The translations under genes were made by a program, and so were the position numbers. From positions 1,240,001 to 1,304,000 of the forward strand of contig JANEZZ010000519.1 of the NCBI GenBank assembly GCA_026122225.1: a stretch of 64,000 nt of DNA. The letters are read 5' to 3'. Below are positions 47,330 to 58,694 of this stretch, piece by piece (position 1 is the stretch's first letter; the number at the start of each line of letters is the position of its first letter). Origin of the DNA: Heloderma charlesbogerti (taxonomy: Eukaryota; Chordata; Lepidosauria; Squamata; Helodermatidae). Under the pieces are notes generated by a model. The model ran no database searches and had not been told where the DNA came from. It saw nothing but the letters and a program-made list of their open reading frames with translations.

Positions 47330-47625
47330 GTTCAAAGTGCTTCACATACATTATCTTGCTGTAATCCTTACAACAATCCTGCAAGGTAGATCAGCATTAA
47401 TATTCCATATTGCAAAATGATTAGGCTGAGATCATGGATTTAGGTTTCTATCCCATACACACTTACCTGAAGTAACCCCACTGAAGTCAGTGGGAGTTAT
47501 ATCTGAGTAAACATTCAATGGATTGTGCTGTAAGGCAACCTAGTGGGTACATGACAATGTGAGACTGGAACTTTGGGCTTCGTGATTCATAACTGTGATC
47601 TATTAGCCACTACACCAGCACAGTG
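47330..47625 (-). mobile_element. MIR SINE split by a Harbinger-like MITE
   Basis: Reversed MIR: GTGCTTCACATACATTATCT and CCTTACAACAATCCTGCAAG (47333-47430) continue after the insertion with GAGACTGGAACTTTGGGCTT and TTAGCCACTACACCAG (to about 47625). The insertion at 47443-47530 shows that the MITE is younger than the MIR. Confidence 0.7.
47443..47530. mobile_element. Harbinger-like palindromic MITE, subfamily 2, nested in MIR
   Basis: Left arm decayed (GGTTTCTATCCCATACAC), core CCACTGAAGTCAGTGGGAGT, right end GGATTGTGCTG. The flanks TTA and TAA are an imperfect target duplication. Confidence 0.6.
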
Positions 47626-47799
47626 AGGAATATACACCCACTTGAAAAATAGTTTGTGGCTGTTAAATAAAGGATAGATATTAACCAAAGATGTGTCATT
47701 CCAAGTATTATGGAAATCCCTGGGTAATTTTTTATAGAAGGAAGAAAGGTAATAAATACAATAGAAACCTGTTTGCACCTATTTATTCAACTTCATCAG

Positions 47800-48290
47800 A
47801 ATTTAAGAAGAGCCCTGCTGGATCAGACCAAAGGACTATTTAGTTCAGCATCCTGTTTTCTACAGTGGCCAACCAGATGCCTACAGGAAGTTCACAAGCA
47901 GGACATGAGGGGAATAGCACCCTCCTGTGCTTGTTCCTCAGCAACTGGTATTCAGAGGCATGCTGCCTCTTCTCCTAGGAGTAGTATATAGCCTCCATAA
48001 TGAGTACCTACTAAAAGCCTTACCCTCCATGAATTTGTCAAATCCACTTTTAAAGCCATCCAGGTTGGTGGCCATCACCACCTCTTGAGGAAGCAAATTC
48101 TACAATGTAACTATGTGCTCTATGAAGAAGTACTTCCTTTTGTCTGTCCTGAATCTCCCATCAATCAGCTTCATGGGATGAGCCCAGATTCTAGTATTAT
48201 GAGAGAGGGAGAAAAACTTGTCTCTGTCTGGTTCCTCCTCACCATGCATAAATTTATAAACCGTCATTGCATCCCATCTTACTTGGTTTT
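47800..48290 (-). mobile_element. CR1-group LINE (L3-like), 3' fragment, reversed
   Basis: Read on the minus strand it gives AMTVYKFMHGEEEP, DKFFSLSHNTRIWAHPMKLI and DGRFRTDKRKYFF, then the tail GGCTTTAAAAGTGGATTTGA. Same subfamily as 14140-14780. It lies in PLPP3 intron 3, about 180 bp from exon 3, in the same orientation as the gene. Confidence 0.8.
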
Positions 48291-48466
48291 TTCTTGTATA
48301 TCAATATAATCCCAAATGATTAAGGCTCCCCCAAATGATTAAGGTTCCCTTGCCATTTTTTCAGAATGTGAAATAATTTAGATAGATTCCCCAAGGCTCA
48401 TGTAGAAAAATAAGGGCAACATTTTGAATCAAATCAAATTTCTGTTGGAAAGAAAATTCTTCTCAC

Positions 48467-48750
48467 CTGGCTTCCTGGACTTTGGGTTCATCACGATTAA
48501 GGCACTCATATTTTTCGATATAACCATCAGAGCAGTTGATAGTTTTAAAATCCAGCTCACAAACTGCAATGAAATTGGGCCTTAAGCGTCCAATCGATAC
48601 TTTGGCGATATCTGTGAAGGACTGGCTGATGGCGCAACCAAAGGCAAAACAGCCCACTTGCTTGTACAAAGCTGCCACATATGGGTTCTCGATGAAGGAG
48701 CGAGACCTCTCCTTCAAGCAATGGATCCGATAGAACTCTCCTATTATAAT
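48467..48750 (-). CDS. PLPP3: PLPP3 exon 3: TM3 and catalytic motif C1
   Basis: 284-bp exon with acceptor CTTCTTGCAG and donor GTGAGA (48461-48466). It starts on a codon boundary and ends after two bases of an Arg codon that exon 4 completes. It begins [18 protein letters not shown], passes through [18 protein letters not shown] (third membrane segment) and QSFTDIAK, then carries PAP2 motif C1 as K-V-S-I-G-R-L-R-P. The Lys and Arg of C1 bind substrate phosphate in this family. An N-glycosylation sequon (Asn-Cys-Ser, in [13 protein letters not shown]) lies in the second extracellular loop, as in human. Three positions differ from the human protein: His-Cys where human has Tyr-Tyr after FYRI, Asn instead of His directly after the C1 Arg-Pro, and C-L-N-R-D-E where human has C-R-G-D-D. 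Two single-residue insertions relative to human (near KERSRS and near LNRD) keep the frame. Confidence 0.97.
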
Positions 48751-49152
48751 CTGCAAGAAGAAAAATGGGTTTTTAAAAAATATAATTTAGAAGAAAATAG
48801 GCAGCCTCCAAAAGCAGCACACATGACAGTATAATTTTACCACAAAAGATGGTGACAGAATAATTAACCAATGGTCAAGAAATATACCAATATACCACAG
48901 GCACCTCTCTTCCTCTCTTTACAGACTGCTGAAACCGTTTCTCCAGATGTGTAGTAACATTGTCAGTAAAAGAACTGCAGCAGTCACTTGGAGCTTCTAT
49001 GAACTGGCAGCTTTCCACACAAGAGTAAAATGCTGTCAATGAAGGAAAGCTTCCCTAGGCACAGTAGGAAATCATTACCAAGTGAATGGTTTTGAACTGG
49101 TAATATAGAAGATGGTAGTATATTTCTGAATGATTTGTAATTATTGGTGCGT

Positions 49153-49175
49153 ACACACACACACACACACACACC
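49153..49175. repeat. (AC)n microsatellite
   Basis: About eleven AC units, followed by CTATATCTATATCTATCT. Confidence 0.9.
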
Positions 49176-49346
49176 CTATATCTATATCTATCTTTAGGAG
49201 CAAGATTAGAAGAACTCAACAAAGGAACATTTTTGGTGTGTTCCCCCATACAGGAGACTCCTGTGTTTCCACCTCTGTCGAGGACAGTGTCCTCCTTCCC
49301 TGCATGTCTGCTCAGGGAAGAGGATGCCATGTGAGACAAGGTGGTC

Positions 49347-49554
49347 TTATTTATCTTGCCTTTCTGTAAGGAGCCCAAGGAGGTGTACATGATCTTCTGC
49401 CTCTCCATTTTCTCCTCACAACAGCCCTGTGCGGTGGGTTAGGCTGAGGGTCAGTGACTGGCTCAAAGTCGCCCAGTGAGCTTCATGGCCGAGTAGGGAC
49501 TTGAACCCGGGTCTCCCCAGTCCCAGCCCAACACTCTAACCACTACACCAGACT
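49347..49554 (-). mobile_element. MIR-like CORE-SINE, reversed
   Basis: CTCCTCACAACAGCCCTGTG (CORE-like block) and GGACTTGAACCCGGGTCTCC (B-box-like, reversed), ending AACACTCTAACCACTACACC at the tRNA-like head. Same family as 28535-28772. Confidence 0.75.
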
Positions 49555-51183
49555 AGCAATCTGACAGCTGCATGCTGTGAGCTTAATCAGAGGCTTCCAT
49601 GTTGTGTGTACAGCCACAGAGCTTTCGGAGGGCCAAAACAAACATTACTGTAAATGTGATCCTAGCAGCTACAACTTTTAATTTGCTTTTTACTCTAGAG
49701 TAGGGACAGGGCCCTGATCCAGAATGGGACCCTAGCATGGGGGGCAGGGGGCATTTAAGATCTGGATCAGGCCCCCTGCACCTACTCTAGAGTAAAAATG
49801 AAAAAAAGGACACACAGCTAGTAGACACATATTTAAAGTAATATCTGGTTTGGCCCTGACAAGAGTCTGGCGGGAGTGTGGCAAATCACCAGAGGTGAGG
49901 TGAAGGAGCAACTGGCGCTGCTGCTGCATGGTCCATTGGGGAGGACAGAGTATGAAGAACTGCATGTGTTTGCTTCTCCGATCTTGTCCTTTGAAGGGGC
50001 AGCCCTAGAGATCTGCCAAGGGAGACATTTGCATTCACAGTCTAGTTTCAGACCACTTGAAAGAAGTTCACTCTGCTGTACGCTTGGGATCAGCTGAGTG
50101 GTGGGACAATATAGTTCCATGGTGCTCATGCTCAAGCCTTCCTTCTGAACAGCATCCCTCTTCATTATAGGAAAGTGTGATTAATCTGGGGGAGACAATG
50201 CTGCACTTACTGTGTGCGTGCGTCCATGTCCCAGGCAGCCACTGTGGTTATGGGTGCATCAGATGCATTTGTGTTCCATTGCATCCACTGGCTGGACTTC
50301 CTGCCCCCTGCTTTCTTTTGCTGAGTCAGAGGTTTTTGTGAAATCTAGTATCTCCCTCCCTCCCCGCAAATATTTAGTGTCTTTATTTGAGAAAAAGATC
50401 CAAATGGTAACTCCCTTGCCCTTGCATCCACGTTGAGAGAGAAGGTACTTATTAGCATATAGACAGACAATATGCCCCAAACAATTTACTCATCCCAAAG
50501 TGATTAGGCTCCCTTAGGAGTATAACGTGGGATTCAATATTAAATCAGAAGGCTTGGGGGGAACATGTTCCAAGGGCTGCAAAAAGAGGATTATCATCAT
50601 GTCTTCTATTCCATGCCTTAGCCTACAGGCAGTGATGACAAGCCCAGTCGTATCATTAGTAAAACTGGTCTAGCTGCTTTCATGTGAAGATCCCATCCAC
50701 TGCATGTCACTTAAACACAAGAGCAACCAAATCAAATCTAAAAGGTGTGGGTGTTTGGGGCATAATTATACCACTCGTTGGGCAATCGCTCTTCAGATAT
50801 GGCAGGATATAAGCTTCAGGTGAAGTCAAAAACAGCAAGTGATTCCACAGGCAAAAGAGTTCCTAAGTTGATCCATTTTGCTGAAGTTTGTCTGTCTCCT
50901 GAATGGGGAGCTCTAAAAATGCTACATTTGTAACTGCAACCAAACCTCAATGTAGCAAGACACCTGGGCCAGTTCACACATTCTTTAAAAAGAGAAAACA
51001 CAAAGGAACCTTCCCCTCTCTATATTCACAGAGTAAAATGGTCTTATGACATCCCCATATGGCAAGTTACCGTGTGCTGAAAAATTCTTGACATTTGGAC
51101 CTATATTATATATTATATTGCTGCAGAATAATGACAAAGCAATTGACTGGCGGTTTTTTTTACTAGTGATTCTCCAAGTAATC

Positions 51184-51324
51184 CAGCCTTGCCCAACCTG
51201 GGGCTCTCCAGATGTGTTAAAGTGCAACATTCATCATCCCCAGCCAGCATGCATGTTCATTGGTCATGATGGCTAGGGATGGTGGGAGTTGTAGTTCGAA
51301 ACAACTGGGGGTTGGGGGAGGCTG
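51184..51324. mobile_element. hAT palindromic MITE, family B
   Basis: Starts CAGCCTTGCCCAACCTGGGG and ends GGTTGGGGGAGGCTG. No target duplication remains. Confidence 0.75.
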
Positions 51325-51591
51325 AAATCTGTTTAGTTTTCAAAATTCCCATGCATATATGAAAGAGAATTTGGTCAACCCAAAACACACCTGTCCCTTG
51401 GGCTTATGCTGTAAAGCACTCTGCACATTGATGGGGGCTACATGAATACATAAAATCATAAACAATTCTCTGAAGTGAAACTTTCATTACATGTAATGGT
51501 GATATTTAGAGAGGAAATTTGTACAAGAAATTCACTTCTGCTTCATGGCTTTGTTTCAAAGGGCCAAGAATTATTGTTCATTGTTCTAAGT

Positions 51592-51738
51592 CAGCCTTCC
51601 CCGACATGGTGCCCTCTAGATGTTTTGGACTACAACTTCCAACATGCCCTAGCCATCATGACTAATGGACATGCTGGCTGGGGCATGCTGGGACTTGCAG
51701 TCCAACATGTTTAGAGAGTACCAGGTTGAGGAAGGCTG
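51592..51738. mobile_element. hAT palindromic MITE, family B, with exact 8-bp target duplication
   Basis: 147 bp, starts CAGCCTTCCCCGACATGGTG and ends AGGTTGAGGAAGGCTG. It is flanked on both sides by TTCTAAGT (51584-51591 and 51739-51746), an exact 8-bp duplication that fixes the superfamily as hAT. Confidence 0.9.
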
Positions 51739-52991
51739 TTCTAAGTATACAGATTTCTGCATGATTGGGCCCACTGAAGGAGTAGTTAAGGTTTTGGTGA
51801 AGTGTTTGGTTTTCCAAGGATATTATTATTTATTTATATTGCACTTTTCACTTCCAAGTACCGAATATGTCTTTATCTCGTTCAGCTCCTGGACAACTCT
51901 GGATGGATGGAAGATAAAGTATACATGTGTGGGGGTAGGGTGTGTGTCACAAATCTCTGACTGCTGTAAGGACAGTTACCTCAAACTGGACATGAAATGG
52001 AAGGGAAGTATAGGAGAGAGAAAGGGAAAATGCGTACAAGCCAGGGTGTGAGGTTCACAGTATGTATGCACGAGCTGCATATCTGAACATGTGTAGGGCC
52101 AGGGAGTGAACAAGGAAGAAACTGCACTGGATTTTTTTCCCTAGGCTGTAGAGCATGGGAAGACCTAAACATATGCTGCTTTACATACTGCATTTTAGAT
52201 GTAACCCTAAGATATTTTCAATGTATACCTAAAAATGTAACATCTGATTGCAATAAACACAGGTACACTGGGCCAAGAGCCAGGATTTGCTACACCTTCT
52301 TCTTGAGTGTACACTCACATACTGTGTAAACTGGTTCTTCTAATGATTTCATAAATTTTGAGAAACAGGGCACTAGTCCATACTTGCACATGCTTCTCTG
52401 TTGCACTCCTACATTGCAGCAGGCCTGTTTTCAGTAGCACGACCCACGCACCCTTGAACCATACATTTTTAAGTATTTCCTGCGCCACATCTAGAGGGAG
52501 TGTTCCAGACCTGACAGTAATGCTATCAATCATCATTATGAACTTGGTTGCTTGGCTTTCTTATAATCTCAAGTCTTAAAAGGCAATTTAATGAAAATCA
52601 GACTGTGAAATCAGTTCCAAATGTTACACATCTCAGAAAGAAGCATAACGCTTAAATTGTTCTATGTCATGTTATCCAAGTAGATTTTTCGAACTCCAGG
52701 TTTACAGTTTTAGGATTTTATTAATTACTTCACTGTTTTTAAAACTCAATAATAAACTGAGTAACTTTTCTACTTTTTTTCTCCCACTGCTTTTGCAACT
52801 TTTTTATTCTGGCTAGCAGCACTATGGTCAGAAAAATGCCTTTATGTAAATCCATTGCTGAAACAGCCAGTAACATGACTCTCAGCATGGCACCACGCCA
52901 AATACATGGAAAACATATATTCTCTCTTACTTACTCTTCTCCCCTCCCCCTGCACCAAACATAGCTAAAATGGAACTAAACCACTATTTAA

Positions 52992-53124
52992 GGGCACAAT
53001 CCTATGCATGTTTAGACAGAGAAAAGGCCTACAACTTCCAGTATGCCCCAGCCAGCCATGTTGGCTAGGGCATGCTGGGAGTTGTGAGCCTTTTCTCTGT
53101 CTAAACATGCATAGGATTGCGCCC
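52992..53124. mobile_element. Harbinger-like palindromic MITE, subfamily 1, copy 3
   Basis: 133 bp with ends GGGCACAATCCTATGCATGT and ACATGCATAGGATTGCGCCC and nearly perfect arms around CCCCAGCCAGCCATG. Flanked by TAA at 52989-52991 and 53125-53127. The best-preserved copy; low divergence between arms suggests a recent insertion. Confidence 0.85.
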
Positions 53125-53344
53125 TAAGCTTTTAAAATATTATAATTAAGCAAAACAAAAATGTAACTTCCAAGAATTACAATAGCAGCTAAGCTTGATT
53201 TGCAAGGTACAGACATGAGAATCTTTACATTGCCATGCTTCTGCAGAATATTTTTTTCAAACTGCTACCCGACCCTGAAGGGCATACAGCCAAAATGTAT
53301 TTTGTTTAGATGTTTTATTATATATCTCAATTTTTAAATTATTT

Positions 53345-53530
53345 TTGACATTTTCTAACCTACCCTTCATCGTAAGGGATTTCAGGGCAGCACACAATAG
53401 TGAAAGTACAATACAGTAGAAACAGTGTAGCATAGTACATCACCCTTCAAACAAAAATAAAAGTAAGGAGCAACAAGGCCATAAAACTATCAAGCAGAAC
53501 AGAAACAATAAAACCGCTTTAAAATCCCTG
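53345..53530 (-). mobile_element. Unclassified A-rich interspersed repeat
   Basis: AACCTACCCTTCATCGTAAG, GGGCAGCACACAATAGTGAA and AATAAAACCGCTTTAAAATC. Similar in style to 45660-45970. Confidence 0.4.
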
Positions 53531-53559
53531 GGCAAATTAGGGATATTGGAGAAATCTGC

Positions 53560-53910
53560 AATGGAATCAAATGAGCTTGGATTTTCATGACTCCAACCCA
53601 TGGATTTCCCCCTGTCAGGTGGATTCCACAGACTTGCAGACCGTGGAACTTTCCCAAATTTGCACAAATTTTGTTGTAGAAAAATATGCAAAATTTTTTA
53701 AAAAACTGGCCAAAATGCACATTTCTCCCATAGGCTAAAGCGTGAAAATGCACATTTGGGGGGAATTTTCACATTTTTACACATGCAGATTTGCACAAAA
53801 GTGCAAATTCCGATTGCATCGATGGGTGGATGACAGAACAAAAGGTGCCTGACAATCTATGAAACACAGACGGAACAGATTTTACACAATCTGTACATCC
53901 GTAGGGCAAA
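53560..53910. repeat. Unclassified element with GCACATTT / TTTGCACAAA repeats
   Basis: CCAAATTTGCACAAATTTTG, AAAATGCACATTTCTCCCAT and AAAATGCACATTTGGGGGGA recur in both orientations. It resembles the interior of 17897-18190. Confidence 0.35.
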
Positions 53911-55344
53911 TAGAACTGTTTTGACCAAAAAGACTGTAGCATCCATGCCAGTTGAACTTCTTTAGGGAGAATGTTCTGGAGCCACCACAGAAAAGGACCT
54001 CTCCTTTGTACATCCAAAATATACCTCACCAATTGATGGTACTCAGAAAAGAGTCTCATCTGGAGATCTTAATGCATGGGCAAGACACAAGGTTGCCTTG
54101 GAGGCCCAGAAAGTGGAATTGCTTTTTACAGGTGACCTATATCTATCTGCTTCCTTGCCGGGAAAAAAAGTGAGCAGGTTTCATATACATGTTTCAGGAA
54201 AGGAGATTGTTTTAGGACAGGACCTAGTGTCTAGCTGATCTATCAGTGGCTGTCTTGCTTTTTAAAAAAAATATATAATCCAAGAATATTAATTCCTGAT
54301 TATGTTCAGCAAACACTTATTGCAGTATATGGCTACTCAATATTCTGCTAGAACTCCACAGGGCAAAGCAAAGGAAGATCCTAGAGAACAAAGGGCATTC
54401 AAGATAGCAGTGAGCAGTTCTACAGACACGGTTCATAGCAGCCGATTCTCTTCTGCAAACCTAGTTTGCCAGAGAGAAGATGCAAGCATTTAAGGGATGC
54501 AGACCAAAGAGGGGCCAGGGGGACTAGCCACAGGAAACGAGGCTTCCTGGTTTGAGAACGCTAGACTTGGAAGGTGCAAGACCAGAAACTAAATGGATAT
54601 GGGAAGGGACTGGGGTGTGTGTGAAAAGAGACAGATTGTGAAAACTGGATGATGGGAAGTTGGGGAAATAGACTAGTTGAAATTATGAGCATTCCTGGCT
54701 ACTTTATGGATAGAATCTAGAAAAAGTGTGGGCTCACTAAACAAATTTAGTTGGCGGAAAAGCTGTATGTGCCATTTGCCCTGAAAAGTTGCCACATTTT
54801 CCCAAATGGGAATTGATATGAAGGTCCCTGGGGCTTCCCCAAGGCTGTCTAGGCTTAGGTGCTAACCTGTTCCAGAACAATATGCAAACACTGGAGAATA
54901 CAAGTGCTGTCCAGCTGATGGCTTATCTAGTTGTTGGACTATCTTCAAATGCAGGCAAGGAGCCCGGGCCTATGTTTGCATGAGGGATGAATAGAAGCAT
55001 CGGAATTCCAGTATCTCCTTCTTTTAGTAGAATACAATTAATTTGCCAGATGGCCCCTAATACTTATTTACAGGCAGGGCCTCTCTCTGACAACCATTGC
55101 ATCCGTCTCTTTTCTGTATTGCTCATTTACTGGAGGATGAGTCTCTTACAAATCCACTGTGGCTTTTGTGGACACTTGGGAATGTATCCCCAGCATATGT
55201 GCACAGGCAAAAGTGGCCTGTAGGAGCTGGAGAACTACATTCAGAAAGCACAATGAAGCGCCAGGAAGATGTCCAAATGCCAATTACTCCAGATGAATTC
55301 ATTGGCTCTCTTGTTGTCATGGAATATGGAAATATAATGCAAAT

Positions 55345-55480
55345 CAACCTTCCTCAACCTGGCATCTTCCAGATGTGTTGGCCTACAACCCCATCACTTC
55401 CAGCCAAAGGTCATGCTGGCCAGGGATGGTGGGATGTGTAGTCCAACACATCTGAAAGACACCAGGTTCCAGAAGGCTAG
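55345..55480. mobile_element. hAT palindromic MITE, family B
   Basis: Left arm CAACCTTCCTCAACCTGGCA, right arm ACATCTGAAAGACACCAGGT then CCAGAAGGCTA. Moderately diverged. Confidence 0.7.
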
Positions 55481-56659
55481 TGTAAACTATCAGTGCAAAA
55501 ACTAGAAATCCATACTTTACAGAGATTTTACCTAATACAAGGAGGGGAAATAATAAACTGAACAGTAAGCGCAATACTATTCTGTCTTCAGTATTCATAA
55601 ATCTATGGAGCCTCTAGAAACCAAAGGTGCCTGGCCTGAGATACACATGTGAATATTTTGACCAGGGCCAACAAAGTCTAGGGATTAATATTTTCTCTCA
55701 CTGCTGGTGGTCCTAGTAATTGCACAGATGTAGCAGATTGTAAATTGGAGACTTCAGCCCCCCACTAGCACACCACGGTGTAGTCATGACCTGTCCCTGC
55801 TTTAGCTGAAATCATGGCCGGACCCTTAATGAGAAGCTGAAGTAGGATAAACTGGTTCTTTTGGCAATTCTGTCCCCGATTTAAAAAAGAAAAAGAAAAA
55901 TGAAAAAGAAAGCAAGCTCAGGCAACTAATTCAGCACAGATGTGCAAAAGCTGAAACTTCATCCTGAATAAACAAGTCCTAAAGATATTAGGCTCTTCTT
56001 CTGACTTGCGTCTTCAGCAAGTAGTGTGTATGTGGTGTGAACTGCTGGAAACGCTTAAAGGGGAGCAAAGCTGGAAAGAAACAAAGTGCAAAATGCTCCA
56101 GTATTTGAAAAGCATGGTTGAAAATCTGCTTTTATCAAACCCTTGAAAGGCCTCTATGCAATTAGCTGCTATTATTCAGACACACTTGCAATCTCTCCCC
56201 ACCCCCAGCCCCCACTGAACAATAAGTTTCAACGTACTGTTTTTCCAGCATGTAATCAGATGGGGAAATGCAAGGTTTAAATCTAAAGCGCATATTTCTC
56301 CCTAATTTAGTTGCACAGGTTTTGCCTATTCTAAATGCAACTAATTCAGTTTTTAAAGACAGCGTGTTACATCAGTGCTTGAGGTGGAGAATGATTACCT
56401 AAAGGAACGTTACCTAAAAGAGAGCCCCCAAAGTAGGCTAAGTTCTGGGTCGCTGGTTCAAATCCATGACTGACTTGGAATTGCTCCTTTTCCACCATAT
56501 AAAGACTCTGGTGCAATTCAAATCTTTAGAGGACAGAAAACACCCAGTACAATTTTAATCCTATTTTGAGGGAAGACAGCACAATCTTGTGCATAAAGCA
56601 GGGTGTGCCCCCTGTCTCTGAGGCGGACCTCATCATCTGTGGTGGTGCATTGGCAGCAA

Positions 56660-56694
<35 letters not shown>
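56660..56694. repeat. (AT)n(GT)n compound microsatellite
   Basis: About six AT units followed by twelve GT units. Confidence 0.9.
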
Positions 56695-56991
56695 GATGGC
56701 CGACAAATTTCAGCAGCAAACTGCTACAGAGGCTTTAAAAGGGCAAATTTAGCTTTAAAACAAGCCACATTTGTCCTTTTTAAGCCTTCATAGCAGTTTG
56801 CAGCCAAAATTCAGCAGCAAACCAGTTTTGTTTTTGTTTTGCTGCCGCTGCTGTGTCACCGAATTTCAGTGGGGTGGCAGTGGCAGAAGTACAGCTGGCG
56901 GCAGGGGGTGCATGGCTCCTGAGCCCCCTGAAGTTGCCCACCCCTGGCATAAAGCAAAAGTAACCATGTTGAACATAAGAAAAAAACAAAT

Positions 56992-57115
56992 CCAAAATCC
57001 ATTATTTGGGTATTACTTTTATTAAGCCAACCCAAAGTAACAAAATAGTGGTTATACTTTTGAGTTTTCCAGAACTTTTCATCAGGCACGATGAAGGTGG
57101 GGGAGAGGTAAAATG
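56992..57115 (-). mobile_element. Possible retroelement 3' end (Penelope-like?)
   Basis: On the minus strand GCCTGATGAAAAGTTCTGGA, AAACTCAAAAGTATAACC and TTTGTTACTTTGGGTTGGCT then TAATAAAAG resemble a recurrent vertebrate retroelement tail. The assignment is from memory of the wording only. Confidence 0.3.
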
Positions 57116-58385
57116 GGACTTATTCCTATAAGCATGCATAGGATTTGCAGCCTTAAATGGCAGCAAGTCACGGGTTGCCTCTTTGGTACAAGATGAACTT
57201 TTGCTAAAGGAGACAAATGTTCACTCCTCTGGTAAGAAGGCTGAGCAGTGATGCCAACAGATGAATATGTACTGATTACTATACTTAACAGGGCTTTTAA
57301 TCCATTGCGTCTACTTTGGGTTTTGTTGCAGAATTGAGATCCAAGCTCTACACAAAGGGCTTTTTGTTTCCTGCTTTTCCACTTAATCTCGAGGTGGCAC
57401 TGTGTTATAGCAGAATAACGCAAATACAAAAGAGGAAATCACGCTTTCTTTGGCCATGAGAAATAATACCCCATTTTCCCTGCTCTAAAAATCTTGTGGA
57501 AACTGAAGTGAAACAGAAGTGAAACTGGAGGGTCACAACATCATCTAAAGAATCTGCAAACAATCATGAGTAGGGAATGACAAGCGCACAACAAATGCAG
57601 CATGTAGAAAGGTTCACAGAGAGAGAAGGACTATCAGTTACAAATGTTTCCAGTTGGTCAGAAAGAGGAAGTTTTCATAGTTGCAGCCATGACTTGTGAA
57701 TAAAATGAGGTCCTGAAGGGTCAGACAAGCCATATTTTCTAGGGCAAAGGAAATGCACTGTGGGATAAACTTTGGGAATATTTAGGGGAGGTCTGGAAAG
57801 CACAGTCCCTAAGGCAATTAGTATCTCAAGGGCCTTGTGCATTCATATCCTCTCATGTACTGATGGAGGGAAAGGTCACAGCCTCTAACGTTTACTTAAT
57901 GAGAACTTTTTGGGCCCTGCAAGCCCCATAAAACATAACCTTGACCTTTCGTTGTAGACAAGAGACAGTGTTGATGACACCATTTTAAATAAAGGGTTAG
58001 CAGTGTGAAAATGATGGTCTTGCTTATTGTCCCTGAATGCCTCCATGCCAGCCGTGCGCTGGAAAAGTAAACTCATCAAATGGGAAGGAAAGAATCAGTA
58101 CACTATGAATTTGTGATGAATTCATAGTATGCCACAACAGTCCTACAATCTGGGTATGAGTTATACATGTTTTGAAAAAATAGATATTATGTGTGGGGGA
58201 GATGTATGTATTTAGTGACTAGGAATTAAAATCTCACCATGGCTCTACTTGGTTCCTAGACTTTTTCCTAGATAGTATATTACACTTGGGAGAGTTTTAA
58301 AAAAATTATATACTGAAAGCTGCCAACTGTTGGTGATATGGAACACAGAAAGCTGATATATGCTTCATGAATGGCGGTCTGGTCC

Positions 58386-58415
58386 TGTCTGTCTGTCTGT
58401 CTGTCTGTCTGTCTG
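58386..58415. repeat. (TGTC)n microsatellite
   Basis: Seven TGTC units. Confidence 0.9.
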
Positions 58416-58620
58416 CATATTTGTATGGAAAATAATTTTGGAAACAGGTGATAGACATCACCTTTCATATTATAAGAATAAGAGCTGCTATGGATCCACC
58501 AGCTAAAGTTCATTATTGTTTCAAGGAGACTGCTACCAGAAGTGAGAAAGAATTTATTTTTAAGCTATTGTGAGAATTTTGATTGAACAGAAATGGTAAT
58601 CTAAGCAATTATCTCCTATC

Positions 58621-58694
58621 ACTGGCCATGCTGGCTGGGATTATGGGAGTTGTAGTTCAATGTCTCTGAAGTGCACCAGGTGGGGGACAGCTGG
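58621..58694. mobile_element. hAT palindromic MITE, family B, right-half fragment
   Basis: ATGGGAGTTGTAGTTCAATG followed by GCACCAGGTGGGGGACAGCT. The left arm is absent. Confidence 0.6.
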
